Source: Methanobacteriota archaeon
GTDB lineage: Archaea; Thermoplasmatota; Thermoplasmata; UBA10834
NCBI GenBank assembly: GCA_020347565.1
Contig: CP070732.1
Location: 713,075-777,074, forward strand
Direction: 5' to 3'
DNA: 64,000 nucleotides
This document shows positions 44,071 through 54,086 of the stretch, piece by piece (position 1 is the first letter of the stretch; each line of letters begins with the position of its first letter). A program made the position numbers and the translations under genes. A model generated the notes under the pieces. That model searched no databases. It was not told the origin of the DNA and was given only the letters and a program-made list of their open reading frames with translations.

Positions 44071-46028
44071 TCAGAGAGTCGATTCAACTTGTCGTGGACG
44101 GCGAAGACCTTCCCAGAGACACGGCCCGCGAGGTGATGGACGAGATCATGTCAGCCATGGCCACTCCGAGCCAGATGGCGTCGTTCATCACAGCGGTGAG
44201 GATGAAGGGAGAGACCAGGGACGAACTCCTCGGCTTCGCCCTCAGCATGCGCGAACGAGGCATCAAGGTCTCGGCTCCGCGGGATGCCGTCGACCTGTGC
44301 GGCACGGGGGGGGACGGCGCGAGGACCTTCAACATCAGCACAGTCGCATCCTTCGTGGTCTCGGCGAACGGCGTCCCCGTCGCCAAGCACGGCAACAGGG
44401 CGATCTCGAGCAGCTCTGGATCGGCCGATGTGCTCTCCGCATTGGGAATACCTGTCGACCTCGACGCGGGCAGCGTGGAGAGATGTCTGTCCGAGACAGG
44501 GATGGGGTTCATGTTCGCCCCCGGATTCCATCGATCGATGAGAAACGTGATGGCCACGAGACGGGAGATTGGCATACGGACCTTCTTCAACTTGCTCGGG
44601 CCCCTGCTCAACCCTGCAGGGGTTCGGAGGCAGCTGGTCGGCGTCTACGACCCGTCGATGGCGCCTCTTGTCGCAGAGGTCCTAGCCGAGCTAGGCACGG
44701 AGCACGCGATGGTGGTCCATGGTCAGGGGATGGACGAGATCACCAATCTCGGGCGCACGCAGGTCGTCGAGCTCAAACACGGCGAGACGAGGACATATCA
44801 GATAGCGCCCGGAGACCTCGGAGTGGACATCGCTGAACCTGAAGACCTTTCCGGCGGCTCTGCGCTGGACAATGCGCGCACGATGCTATCGATACTGAGG
44901 GGAGAGCGGTCCGCAAGGGCAGATGTCGTTGCGATGAACTCGGCGGGTGCGCTCGTCGTCTCAGGAATGGCGTCCGACCTGGAGGAAGGGGTCGCTCTTG
45001 CCCGGAATGCTCTTTCAAGCGGAGCGGCGTTTGCGAAGCTGGAACGGTTTTCGACCGTCTGCGCGGACGTCGAGGCGGAATCGCAGCTGACTTGCGACGT
45101 CAAGCAGCTTAGGAGCCGCAGGGTACTTCCTCAGACGCTGAAGCGAAGGGCGAGGGACATCACTGACGACCTTGTCTCGAACATATCCTGCTCCGAGGAG
45201 GGCAAGCGTATACTCGGCAACCTGGACGAGACCCTGATACGAGACCCAAACGTGCTTTCCGTGCTCACGATGACGAGAATCAAGCGTGTCCTTCAGAATC
45301 AACCTCGACAGGCTGTCAGCGCTGCGCGTCTAGGCTCCAAGCTCTCAGGGGCTGTCGCTTCAGCGGAAGGTATAGCGGTGATAGGCGAATACAAGCCGCG
45401 CTCGCCGTCGTCACCTCCTCTTGAGGTGCCGCCAAGCGTGGACCGCGTAGCTGATGCGTACAGCGGATCGGGGGTGGCCGCTGTCTCGGTTCTTGCTGAG
45501 GAGGACTTCTTCGGCGGTGGTGCCGACGTGTTCATGGACATGCGTTCTCGGGTCGCGATGCCCATGCTGTTTAAGGACTTCGTAGCATCAGAAGCCCAGG
45601 TGGATCTCGCCAGCGACTTGGGAGCGGACGCCGTCCTGCTCGTTGCGAAGGCGTTGACGCGCGATTCGCTCGACGGCCTGGTCAGGGTCTCGATTTCCAA
45701 CGGGATGGAACCTCTGGTGGAGGTGCATGACGAGGTTGACCTCGAAAAGGTATCGTCATGCGAGTCGTACGACTCGATTGACATGATAGGGGTAAACGGC
45801 AGAAACCTGAGTACCCTCGAGGTTGACATCGGTCACGCCGTCGCGCTCCGAAGGCAGATCGACAACGGGAAGACGGTCATAGCGGAGAGCGGCGTGAAGC
45901 GGCCGAGCGAGCTTGCTCGCCTTCATGAGTTCGACGCAGTGCTCATAGGCTCCATGTTCATGCGCGCGGAGAATCTCGAACAGATTGTGAGTGAAACCGT
46001 AGCCTCCGCGGCTGGGGTGGTCGGATGA
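44067..46028 (+). CDS. trpDC: TrpD-TrpC fusion: anthranilate phosphoribosyltransferase / indole-3-glycerol phosphate synthase
   Basis: About 653 residues. Residues 1-335 are TrpD, with the PRPP motif CGTGGDGARTFN and KHGNRAISSSSGSADVL. After a linker of about 60-90 helical residues, TrpC covers about 430-650: VSVLAEEDFFGGG, MLFKDFVASEAQVDLA, IGVNGRNLSTLEVDI and VIAESGVK. The first TrpC strand reads VIGEYKPRSPSS in place of the usual AEIKRxSPS, keeping the catalytic Lys. A fused D-C protein in this order is uncommon; TrpC-TrpF fusion is the better known one. No stop or frameshift separates the halves. The ATG at 44067 overlaps the trpG stop. Confidence 0.93.
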   Translation: MIRESIQLVVDGEDLPRDTAREVMDEIMSAMATPSQMASFITAVRMKGETRDELLGFALSMRERGIKVSAPRDAVDLCGTGGDGARTFNISTVASFVVSANGVPVAKHGNRAISSSSGSADVLSALGIPVDLDAGSVERCLSETGMGFMFAPGFHRSMRNVMATRREIGIRTFFNLLGPLLNPAGVRRQLVGVYDPSMAPLVAEVLAELGTEHAMVVHGQGMDEITNLGRTQVVELKHGETRTYQIAPGDLGVDIAEPEDLSGGSALDNARTMLSILRGERSARADVVAMNSAGALVVSGMASDLEEGVALARNALSSGAAFAKLERFSTVCADVEAESQLTCDVKQLRSRRVLPQTLKRRARDITDDLVSNISCSEEGKRILGNLDETLIRDPNVLSVLTMTRIKRVLQNQPRQAVSAARLGSKLSGAVASAEGIAVIGEYKPRSPSSPPLEVPPSVDRVADAYSGSGVAAVSVLAEEDFFGGGADVFMDMRSRVAMPMLFKDFVASEAQVDLASDLGADAVLLVAKALTRDSLDGLVRVSISNGMEPLVEVHDEVDLEKVSSCESYDSIDMIGVNGRNLSTLEVDIGHAVALRRQIDNGKTVIAESGVKRPSELARLHEFDAVLIGSMFMRAENLEQIVSETVASAAGVVG

Positions 46029-46612
46029 AGGTCAAGATATGTGGGATCACGAGCGTGTACGACGCGACCCTTTGTGAGGAGATGGGTGCGGACGCCGTAG
46101 GCTTCGTACACTATCCAGGGCGCAGGCGTAGCCTGGCGCTGGATGAGATAGCGAGAATAGCCTCGTCCCTGGGGCCGATGACGACGAAGGTCATCGTCTG
46201 CGCGCCGGGAGATGCGCAGGAGGCGATAGACCTTTCTGAGCGCGGCGGCGTGGACGTCATACAGACATACTCCCTTGACCCAGAGGCCCTGGACAATGTG
46301 CGAGGGTCTGGCCTGAAGGTGATAAGGGCTGTCTCCATAGAGAGGGCTGATGCGGAGGCGTTCGCGCCGCACGCCGATGCGCTCGTCTTCGAGCAAGGAA
46401 TCCCGGGGACTGGGGCGAGCTACGACTACTCAGGTGTTCCTGTTGACTGCTGCGATAGAGCGATAATCGCTGGAGGGCTCACCGTCGACAATGTCGGAGA
46501 GGCGAAGGCCTTGAAGCCGTACGCGGTGGATGTCTCTTCAGGCGTGGAATCGGCGAACGGTCGAAAGGACCCTGAGCTGGTGACGGAGTTCATCAGGAGG
46601 GCAAAGAGATGA
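46025..46612 (+). CDS. trpF: Phosphoribosylanthranilate isomerase
   Basis: 195 residues of a TIM barrel. The catalytic Cys lies in VKICGIT at the N-terminus, and [12 protein letters not shown] matches the phosphate region; the conserved Asp is in AVDVSSGVE. It carries out the step between TrpD and TrpC. It overlaps the genes on both sides by ATGA. Confidence 0.95.
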   Translation: MKVKICGITSVYDATLCEEMGADAVGFVHYPGRRRSLALDEIARIASSLGPMTTKVIVCAPGDAQEAIDLSERGGVDVIQTYSLDPEALDNVRGSGLKVIRAVSIERADAEAFAPHADALVFEQGIPGTGASYDYSGVPVDCCDRAIIAGGLTVDNVGEAKALKPYAVDVSSGVESANGRKDPELVTEFIRRAKR

Positions 46613-47787
46613 CGAAGCCAGGCTACTTCGGACGATTCGGCGGCTTCTTCGTCCCCGAGGTGCTCGTATCATCTCTGAAGCAACTCGAGAGAGAGTACGC
46701 TACCGTGGCCGGCGACGAAGGCTTCTGGACGGAGCTGAACAAACTCCTCGGGGCCTACGCCGGGAGACCCACTCCGCTCTATCCAGCTAAGAGACTCACC
46801 GAGAGCATAGGAGGAGCGAGCATATACCTGAAACGGGAAGACCTGGCGCACACAGGTTCGCACAAGATCAACAACGCTCTCGGGCAGGCGCTGCTGGCGA
46901 AACGAATGGGCAGGTCTCGGATAATCTGCGAGACAGGGGCAGGCCAACATGGCGTCGCGACGGCAACCGCTTGCGCCCTTCTTGGCATGGAGTGCGAGGT
47001 TTACATGGGTGAGGTGGATGTCGAGAGACAGAAGCTCAACTGCTTCAGGATGGACCTTCTTGGCGCAAAGGTGAACGTCGTGAAGTCGGGATCGCGCACT
47101 CTGAAGGATTCGATAAACGAGGCGATGAGGGATTACGCCGCCTCGAGCAATCACACTCACTACCTCATAGGGAGCGTGGTCGGTCCGCACCCGTATCCGA
47201 CGATCGTGAGGGATCTGCAATCAGTGATAGGACGGGAGGCTAGAGAGCAGATAACCGCTGAAACGGGAAGGCTCCCTGAAGCGCTCGTTGCCTGTGTTGG
47301 AGGAGGCAGCAATTCAATCGGCCTCTTCTATCCCTTCGTCGACGATGAAGACGTGAAGATGTACGGAGCGGAAGCCGCTGGCGAGGGGGTTGACACCGGC
47401 AAGCACTCCGCAAGCGTTGTAGCAGGCAAAGAGGGCGTTCTCCACGGCGCTAGGACTCTGATACTGCAAGAGGAGGACGGCCAGGTATCAGAGACTTCGT
47501 CGGTCGCTGCGGGCCTTGACTACCCCGCAGTCGGTCCGGAGCATGCATTCCTGAGCGTGTCTAGCAGGGCGAAGTACTTCGCAGTTACGGACGCGGAAGC
47601 ACTGAGCGGATTCCATCTACTGTCCGAGAACGAGGGCATCATCCCCGCGCTGGAGAGCGCGCACGCGATACATCTCGCGACCAAAGTCGCGGCAGACATG
47701 CCTCGAGACCAGAGCGTGATAGTATGCTTGTCTGGGCGCGGAGACAAAGATGTCGCGCAGGTCGCCGAGCTGGAGGGGAGGCTATGA
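46609..47787 (+). CDS. trpB: Tryptophan synthase beta chain
   Basis: 392 residues of the common TrpB1 type. It opens [20 protein letters not shown], has the PLP Lys in [20 protein letters not shown] and the phosphate loop [14 protein letters not shown]. It joins indole with serine. It is paired with trpA by a four-base overlap, as expected for the alpha-beta complex. Confidence 0.97.
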   Translation: MTKPGYFGRFGGFFVPEVLVSSLKQLEREYATVAGDEGFWTELNKLLGAYAGRPTPLYPAKRLTESIGGASIYLKREDLAHTGSHKINNALGQALLAKRMGRSRIICETGAGQHGVATATACALLGMECEVYMGEVDVERQKLNCFRMDLLGAKVNVVKSGSRTLKDSINEAMRDYAASSNHTHYLIGSVVGPHPYPTIVRDLQSVIGREAREQITAETGRLPEALVACVGGGSNSIGLFYPFVDDEDVKMYGAEAAGEGVDTGKHSASVVAGKEGVLHGARTLILQEEDGQVSETSSVAAGLDYPAVGPEHAFLSVSSRAKYFAVTDAEALSGFHLLSENEGIIPALESAHAIHLATKVAADMPRDQSVIVCLSGRGDKDVAQVAELEGRL

Positions 47788-48590
47788 CGACTGCAATCTC
47801 CGATGTGTTCAGAAGGCTCTCCAGCGAACGGGAGGGAGCATACATCCCTTACGTTTGCTGTGGTGACCATGGGAAGGACTTCACCATCGAGCTGATGACA
47901 AGGCTGGAGGTAATAGGATCGGACCTGATCGAACTCGGGCTGCCGTTCTCGGATCCGTTGGCGGACGGGCCGACGATACAGGCCGCGATGATGCGTTCGC
48001 TGTCATCTGGCTTCAAGGTAGCGCACATCTTCGATACGATCACGGAAGCGCGCGGCAGCGGCATGAAGGCGCCAATCGTCGTCATGAGCTACTACAACCC
48101 GGTCGTCCGAATCGGGATCGACGAGTTCTGCTCAAGGCTCTCAAGGGCAGGCGGCGACGCGATCTTGCCTGTCGACTTGCCGATGGAAGAGTCGGATGAG
48201 CTCGACAAGGCGGCGGCTGACAACGGTCTGGACGTCATCCGACTGATCGCACCGTCCACAGACGAGGGGCGCGCCAAATCCATTCTCGAGGCCACGACAG
48301 GGTTCGCCTACGCTGTCTCCGTATCCGGAGTGACTGGAGAGAGAGACCAGCTTCCAGAGTCAGCAATGTCTCTGCTTCGTAGGCTCAGAAGCCAGAGCGG
48401 CGTGCCGATTGCATTGGGCTTCGGCGTCTCGAATCAGGACCACGTCCGCGCTGCTATGCACGCAGGCGCTTCGGGCGTGGTCGAGGGGTCAGCACTCATA
48501 AACGCCTACATGTCCGCGGGCTCTGACAGAGCAGAGGGCATCCGCTTGGCCGAGGCGCACGCGACAGAAATCAAGAACGCCACACGATAG
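47784..48590 (+). CDS. trpA: Tryptophan synthase alpha chain
   Basis: 268 residues of a TIM barrel. The catalytic Glu lies in [20 protein letters not shown] and the Asp in [33 protein letters not shown] and FGVSNQDHV follow. It splits indole-glycerol phosphate and passes indole to TrpB. It is the last gene of the operon. Confidence 0.95.
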   Translation: MTTAISDVFRRLSSEREGAYIPYVCCGDHGKDFTIELMTRLEVIGSDLIELGLPFSDPLADGPTIQAAMMRSLSSGFKVAHIFDTITEARGSGMKAPIVVMSYYNPVVRIGIDEFCSRLSRAGGDAILPVDLPMEESDELDKAAADNGLDVIRLIAPSTDEGRAKSILEATTGFAYAVSVSGVTGERDQLPESAMSLLRRLRSQSGVPIALGFGVSNQDHVRAAMHAGASGVVEGSALINAYMSAGSDRAEGIRLAEAHATEIKNATR

Positions 48591-48637
48591 GCTCCGGTCG
48601 CCGCAGGGTGAAATCCGGGCATATGCGTCGGCGACTG

Positions 48638-49108
48638 CTACCTCCTCCTCAGCTTCGGATTGAATATCTCATCAAGTGCGTAGCCTACGAAGGTGAAGGC
48701 GAGGACAACGAGGACTATGCAGATGCCAGGGACTATGATCCATAGGTAGAGGCCGTTTGGCATGGCGCCTGCCTTGTGGGCATCGTCCAGCATATTGCCC
48801 CATGTGACTACCTCCGTCGGGTCAGGACCCAGTCCGATTAAGCTTAGAGTGCTCTCGGAGAGAATGGACAGGGCGATCGTGAGGATCGCGTTTGCGAACA
48901 CAAGAGGAAAGACGTTGGGGAATACGTGCCTGTAGACTATGCGTAAGTCTCCTGCCCCGACGGCTCTTGCCCTCTCGACGAACGCTCTTTCCTTAATCGA
49001 CAAGACCTGCGCCCTTACCATCCTGGCTGTGGCGGACCAGCCCGTTATTCCTATGACGATTACGACCTTCCATACAGTCGGACCACCAGGCAAGACGGCC
49101 GCTAGCAC
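48638..49108 (-). pseudogene. Truncated dipeptide/oligopeptide ABC transporter permease (DppC-like)
   Basis: About 156 residues covering only the C-terminal half of a DppC-type permease (a whole one is about 290). The EAA loop is intact (ERARAVGAGDLRIVYRHVFP), as is the SESTLSLIGLG block, with three membrane spans. The N-terminal half is missing; the frame breaks near 49108-49115, about 40 bases before repeat copy R10. No partner permease or ATPase is nearby. It is probably a remnant of a peptide importer lost by rearrangement. Confidence 0.75.
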
Positions 49109-49150
49109 GTCCCGGAATTATGGGCACACCGAGTCAATTCGGTCTGTCCA

Positions 49151-49210
49151 GATTGCCTGAATTCGAGGAGATGGAACCAGCCAACCGGGCATGAGGCGCG
49201 CTCTGATTGC
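49151..49210 (+). repeat. Dispersed intergenic repeat, copy R10 (degenerate, distant)
   Basis: GAATTCGAGGAGATGG, CAGCCAACCGGGCATGAG and GCTCTGATTGCG match the right half of copy R5 (GGAATTGGATGATGG, TAGCCAACCAGG, GGCTCTGATGCG). It is the only copy found outside the first 20 kb and lies next to the broken end of the permease pseudogene. Confidence 0.45.
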
Positions 49211-49261
49211 GATACGCAACGCTCCCCGGGGGAAGCGCTGCTGAGGCCTCGGAATAGACGA

Positions 49262-50698
49262 CTATCGACCAGGCAGCGTGTCCACGCTGGCGAATCGTCT
49301 GGAATCCGACAGCCTCCTGCGCACGTTGGGGTTTGCGAGATTACGAACCACGATGTCTCTCGCGGTCCTGTTGAGCGCCATGGCTCTCGCGAGATCCGAG
49401 AGCCCCCCGAGGCTCTTCCACGCGCTCAGATGCGCCGCATATCCCTTATTGACGAGTGCCTCGAGGTCGGCTCTCGACATGCCGTCGCTGTTGTACTCGT
49501 ATATCCTATGGTTTCTCTTCCAGTCATCGGGCCCTATCAGGCCTTCTGTTTCCAGCCTGCTCCAGACCTCCGTTCCTATCAGACAATCCAGGATGTTGAT
49601 TTGGACTCCGTGTGGACGGGACGAGTGTATGAAATCGACCGTGCGATTCATGTCGTCGACAGACTCCACGGGAGCTCCCATTATATACGATGTCACGACG
49701 AGCATGCCAGCTTTCTTGGCGTCCTCGATTGCCTTCCTGGCCTGAGAGGCGTCTATGGCTTTGCGATAGTAGTCGAGGACTGGCTTCTGAGGGCTCTCCA
49801 CGCCGAAGTAGATCACGCTGAAGCCAGCCTTCTTCATCCTCCTCATCAGCGAGTACGAGGCTTCGTCCACCCTGCCCTCGCAGTAGAATTGCATGCGTAT
49901 CCTTCTCTCGTCGATCAGATCGCACAGCTTCTCGACCCTGTCCTTCCTCAGCGTGAAGTTGTCGTCGACGAAGACACAGCATTCGTATCCATCATCGTAC
50001 AGCCTCTCCAGCTCGTCAACGACGTTCTCCGGACTTCGCGGCCTCCACTGCCTCTTGGAAAACTCCGAGCACGAACAGTACGCGCAATTGAAGGGGCACC
50101 CGCGGGAGCTGGAGACGGTTGTGAACTTGCCGAATGTGAGACGAATGTCGCGATGATGGTACCCGTAGTCCACACCGTCGACCAATTCTCTTGATGGGAA
50201 CGGAAGGGAGTCCAGATCTCGTATCGTGACGGGGTCCATCGAGATCACTCGTCCATTCTCGATGTAGCCTATGCCGGGCACTCCCGACGGAAGCACACCG
50301 CGTTCCATGCAATCCAGCAGCCTGGGGAATGACTCTTCGCCCTCTCCTCTGACGACGTAGTCGACGAAACCGTACTCCTTCAATATGCGCTCATAAGCGA
50401 AAGTCGCGTGGAAGCCACCCAGCACGAGTTTCGTCTCCGGCAAGGCCTCGCTCACCATCTTAATCGTGTCAATCGTGTCCAGAAAGGTGTGCGTGGAACA
50501 GTTCATGCCGAAGATATCAGGCTTCTCCGCGACGACCCTTCGGACGAGTTGCTCCCTACTGAGGTTCTCGCAAAACGCGTCGAGCACTCTCATCTCGTCA
50601 GACCTCGCCTTCAGGCATGAGGACGCGATGTAGAGCAGGCCCAGAGGTGGCCAGCGCTCTGTCGTCTTTCCAGGAGGCGTGGACAACACTACCTTCAT
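49262..50698 (-). CDS. Radical SAM protein with N-terminal B12-binding-type domain
   Basis: About 478 residues. A cobalamin-binding-like domain covers about 1-130 (VVLSTPPGKTTERWPPLGLL, then LVLGGFHATF). The radical SAM site is C-x3-C-x2-C in SSSRGCPFNCAYCSCSEF near 188, with FVDDNFTLRK and IYFGVESPQKPVLDYYRKAI after it. Such enzymes methylate or join inert carbons, often on lipids or cofactors. GDGT-ring synthases belong to this broad group, but I see no feature that proves this. The ATG at 50698 fits the family start. Confidence 0.78.
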   Translation of the reverse strand: MKVVLSTPPGKTTERWPPLGLLYIASSCLKARSDEMRVLDAFCENLSREQLVRRVVAEKPDIFGMNCSTHTFLDTIDTIKMVSEALPETKLVLGGFHATFAYERILKEYGFVDYVVRGEGEESFPRLLDCMERGVLPSGVPGIGYIENGRVISMDPVTIRDLDSLPFPSRELVDGVDYGYHHRDIRLTFGKFTTVSSSRGCPFNCAYCSCSEFSKRQWRPRSPENVVDELERLYDDGYECCVFVDDNFTLRKDRVEKLCDLIDERRIRMQFYCEGRVDEASYSLMRRMKKAGFSVIYFGVESPQKPVLDYYRKAIDASQARKAIEDAKKAGMLVVTSYIMGAPVESVDDMNRTVDFIHSSRPHGVQINILDCLIGTEVWSRLETEGLIGPDDWKRNHRIYEYNSDGMSRADLEALVNKGYAAHLSAWKSLGGLSDLARAMALNRTARDIVVRNLANPNVRRRLSDSRRFASVDTLPGR

Positions 50699-50818
50699 GC
50701 CGATTCCCACCAGCGTGTGAAGCCGCACAGAAGGAGGCATCTATAGATACTTATTATAGTCGACGCAGGGCGCCAGCGGCAAGCTGCCCTGAATCGGGCT
50801 CCAAAGGATTACGGACGG

Positions 50819-52255
50819 CTAGGTTCCCATAGTGCTCCTTTCATACTCGCGGATGACCGATTCTCCTCGCTCGACTATTGCCATCTCCGTCTCGGGAGCG
50901 GCATGCTCGTCCAGTATCTTCTTCGCAAGCGCTCTCGCCTCCTCCACCATGCCGTAGGAGAGTGTTGCCTCCCAAGAGCGCTTGCTCTCGTCACGGACTG
51001 ATATGGACTCCCTGAAGTCCCTGAGCGTTTGCGGGTGAGATATGAACGTTCCCGCGTGGCCGACCGCCTTCAGAGCATCGAGGGCGACGGATCGCTCATC
51101 GACCTTCGTCTCTCGCAACGAGGAGCGGAAGTTGCCCCACGTGTACGCGTCGATGACGATCTGCTCCAGCGCAGCGCCCTTGGCTCCGTCCATAGAGCCC
51201 AGACCGCTTGCTAGGTCCGTCGCAGAAAACATCTCGGCGGCGTAGCTCGACACCTCAGATAGCGTCATGTCCGCCCCGGGCTTCACGCCGTCACACATCC
51301 CCCAGCCGCCGATCATGCACGGGAGCCCGTAGCGTCCGGCGAGCTGGCTGAGCCCAGCCGCGATGGCAGGCATTTCCGCCGGGCCGGATGGCAAAGAGCC
51401 GGTCCTCATGTCTGCAGGCGCAGCAGCGGAGCTGTACACGAACGGTGCTCCCTCCGCGGCGCACTGGGATATGACCAGGCTCGCGAGGTTCTCGACGTTG
51501 ACGACGTTCATCGTACCGGCGATCGTAACGGGCGATGTGAATCCGCTTATCGGCATGTTCATGCTCACGATCGGGACCCCTGCTCTGGAGAACTCCACCT
51601 GCGCTTCCACAGAGCCTTTCTCGAACGACATCGGCGATATGGGCGAGCAGACGACGGAGAACAGTGGGCGATTCCCCAGCTCTTCCGCGCCGCCCGCGAA
51701 CAGCTCTGCGAGGCCAATCTGAACCTTCGCGTCCTCAGCGCTCATTACCTCTACCTGTTGGACATGCTTGGTCGTATTGAGGAGTGATGTCCAAAGCAGG
51801 TGTGCGGCGTGGGACATATCGGGGACATCCATGGGAACGACTGGGGTCCAGAAGAAATCCACGAGATCCATGGCGTCGCATAGCCTTGCGAAAGCAGTGA
51901 CATCCGCTACAGTAGCGTTTCTCCGCTCGCCGGTGTCCATGTCCATCATGTACGATGCGAGGCCTGTGTTCGCCATGAACGGAATCCCGGCGACGGGGAC
52001 CTTCAAGTCGTGTCTGGAATCGCGCGCGCACAGAGTGAACTCGCGAGGAGCCTTTCGCACTGCATCCATCACCATCGTCTCGGGCATACGCGCGATCATC
52101 TTGTCGTAGTCGACTTCCGCTCCCGCACCCTCCAGCATATCGAGCACGGGTCTGCTTCTCACAAGTACACCAAGCTCCTCAAGGCTCCTAAGGCTCTGGC
52201 CATGCAGGGTGTCCTCTTCATCTGAGGACAGAAATCTCATCGTCGCACGTGCCAA
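50819..52255 (-). CDS. MttB-family methyltransferase without pyrrolysine
   Basis: About 478 residues of the trimethylamine methyltransferase superfamily, from the early SLRSLEELGVLVRSRPVLDM to WGNFRSSLRETKVDERSV. MttB proper needs an in-frame TAG read as pyrrolysine; here the frame is open throughout, as in glycine-betaine-type enzymes (MtgB). The substrate may be a quaternary amine. No corrinoid protein is in the window. The TTG at 52255 is decided by GGGAGGAG six bases before it. It shares its direction with the next five genes. Confidence 0.8.
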   Translation of the reverse strand: MARATMRFLSSDEEDTLHGQSLRSLEELGVLVRSRPVLDMLEGAGAEVDYDKMIARMPETMVMDAVRKAPREFTLCARDSRHDLKVPVAGIPFMANTGLASYMMDMDTGERRNATVADVTAFARLCDAMDLVDFFWTPVVPMDVPDMSHAAHLLWTSLLNTTKHVQQVEVMSAEDAKVQIGLAELFAGGAEELGNRPLFSVVCSPISPMSFEKGSVEAQVEFSRAGVPIVSMNMPISGFTSPVTIAGTMNVVNVENLASLVISQCAAEGAPFVYSSAAAPADMRTGSLPSGPAEMPAIAAGLSQLAGRYGLPCMIGGWGMCDGVKPGADMTLSEVSSYAAEMFSATDLASGLGSMDGAKGAALEQIVIDAYTWGNFRSSLRETKVDERSVALDALKAVGHAGTFISHPQTLRDFRESISVRDESKRSWEATLSYGMVEEARALAKKILDEHAAPETEMAIVERGESVIREYERSTMGT

Positions 52256-52411
52256 GTGAACTCCTCCCATCAATCATGCATCGACCTCGGGCATTCCGAG
52301 GGCGGTGCTTCCTCTATCGATTCATCGTACATAAGCATGACCACGTCGCGTGGCCAACCGGAAGGGCCATTCGGAGAGGCGTGCGAATGCAGGCGGCTTC
52401 GAAACCGAGTG

Positions 52412-54028
52412 TCACATGTCTTTCCTGTAGACCTGCTTTCCGCCGACAATTGTGAGCACGGGCTCCACCGACTTGATGGCGTCGACTGGTATCTCGAAGA
52501 GGTTCTCCGACAGCACCACGAGGTCCGCGAGCTTGTCGGGCTCGATGGAGCCTTTGAGCCCCTCCTCGAAGGACGCGTACGCAGCGTTGATTGTGTAACC
52601 TCTGATAGCTTCTTCCAGACTGACGACGTTCTCTCTTCCCGGAAGGCCTCCGCGAGTCGTCGCAGTCTGCATCCCAAGAAACGGGTTGATGTTCGCCACG
52701 GGCCAGTCGCTCGAAAAGGCCAGAACGGCGCCTGCGCGTACCAGGCTCTTCCAAGGGAATGCCTTCCGTATCCTCTCTTCGCCCAGCGCCTTGAAGTAGA
52801 CATCGTCGAACTCAGTCGACGAGAGATCTGCGTGCACGGGTTGCATGGACGCTATCACGCCGAGAGGGCCGAAACGGGCTATGTCCTCGTCGGACACGTT
52901 CTCGACGTGCTCTATCCGGTGTCGATGAGCATTCCCCCCGGAGCCGGAGACATGCTCGTAGGCGTTGAGGGCGACCCTAACGCCTCTGTCGCCACATGAG
53001 TGCGTGATGCACTGGAACCCCGCCTCGTCGAGTGATTTCACAATGTCGTCAAACTCCTCCTGCGAATAGAACGGCTTGCCGGCGGATGACGGTCTGTCGG
53101 AGTAAGGTTCGAGCAGCGCTGCTGTGTGCGAGTCCGCGACGCCGTCAATGAAGAGCTTGACAGCGCCAACGCGAACCCATTCGTCGTTGTACCTCGACCT
53201 CGCAGCCTCGAACATCTCAAGCCGCTTATGGACGTCGTGCTTCGGGTACTCCATCGCGACATAGACGCGAGTCTTGAGGCCATCCGCCTTCCTCAGGCTG
53301 TCGATCATCTCAAGTTCCTCGGCGCGTCTGACCAGGGCGTCGTGGACGCTTGTGACGCCCCATCTCGAACACATGTCCATGAACGACACGAGCCCTTGGC
53401 GAAATTCCTTGCTCGTCAGCGAAGAAAGCAAGTCGATGCGCGGTTCCAGGTCGTCCGTACGGTAGAACACGCCAGTAGGCTCTCCGTTCTCCGGGTCCTT
53501 CTCCACACCGTCAATTTCGTCGAACTCGTCTCCCAGGCCTTCGGCTATGGCATCGAGCAGTCTGCTGTTGGCGATCCCGGTCCACCCATCATACGACATC
53601 AGCCACACCGGCCTCTCCTTCTCAGCAGCGTCCAGCATCTTCCTGCCAAGCAGCCTTCCTTCGAACATCAGGGCGTTGTACCGGAACCCATACCCTCCCA
53701 CCAGACAGTGCTCTGGATGTTCCCTCGCGTGCGCTTCAATCGCCTTGAGGGCCTCGTCAACAGTATCGACGACTGTGAGGTCCGCCCACGAGAAGGCCTG
53801 ATATGCCATCACGGAGTGGACATGGGCGTCTATGATGCCGGGAAGAACCATCCTGCCCTTGAGGTCTATCGTCTCCGTCTCAGGGCCTATGAACGCCTCG
53901 ACAGACTTGTCGGAGCCCACATGGACTATCCTGTCGCCACGGACCGCAACTGCTTCAGTCCAGGGCTGCGCGTCGTTCACCGTGTACACTCGACCGTTCC
54001 GTATCACCAAATCGGCGTCCTCGCTCAT
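52412..54028 (-). CDS. Amidohydrolase (YtcJ-like, amidohydrolase family 3)
   Basis: About 538 residues. The metal-binding HVH lies in LPGIIDAHVHSVMAYQAFSW near 63. Later metal residues are in QCITHSCGDRGV and HRIEHVENV, and AFSSDWPVANINPF carries the last Asp. It hydrolyses an amide or related bond; no substrate can be read. The ATG at 54028 gives the usual start. It lies between an MttB-family gene and an MMPL transporter gene. Confidence 0.85.
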   Translation of the reverse strand: MSEDADLVIRNGRVYTVNDAQPWTEAVAVRGDRIVHVGSDKSVEAFIGPETETIDLKGRMVLPGIIDAHVHSVMAYQAFSWADLTVVDTVDEALKAIEAHAREHPEHCLVGGYGFRYNALMFEGRLLGRKMLDAAEKERPVWLMSYDGWTGIANSRLLDAIAEGLGDEFDEIDGVEKDPENGEPTGVFYRTDDLEPRIDLLSSLTSKEFRQGLVSFMDMCSRWGVTSVHDALVRRAEELEMIDSLRKADGLKTRVYVAMEYPKHDVHKRLEMFEAARSRYNDEWVRVGAVKLFIDGVADSHTAALLEPYSDRPSSAGKPFYSQEEFDDIVKSLDEAGFQCITHSCGDRGVRVALNAYEHVSGSGGNAHRHRIEHVENVSDEDIARFGPLGVIASMQPVHADLSSTEFDDVYFKALGEERIRKAFPWKSLVRAGAVLAFSSDWPVANINPFLGMQTATTRGGLPGRENVVSLEEAIRGYTINAAYASFEEGLKGSIEPDKLADLVVLSENLFEIPVDAIKSVEPVLTIVGGKQVYRKDM

Positions 54029-54086
54029 TGCACCCTGCCCAGCGGGAGTATGCCTTTTGGCCACTTAACCATAGCCACCGACGGGG

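Noticed and set aside
50819..52255. Pyrrolysine-containing trimethylamine methyltransferase
   Set aside because: No in-frame TAG interrupts the gene, so it belongs to the non-pyrrolysine branch.
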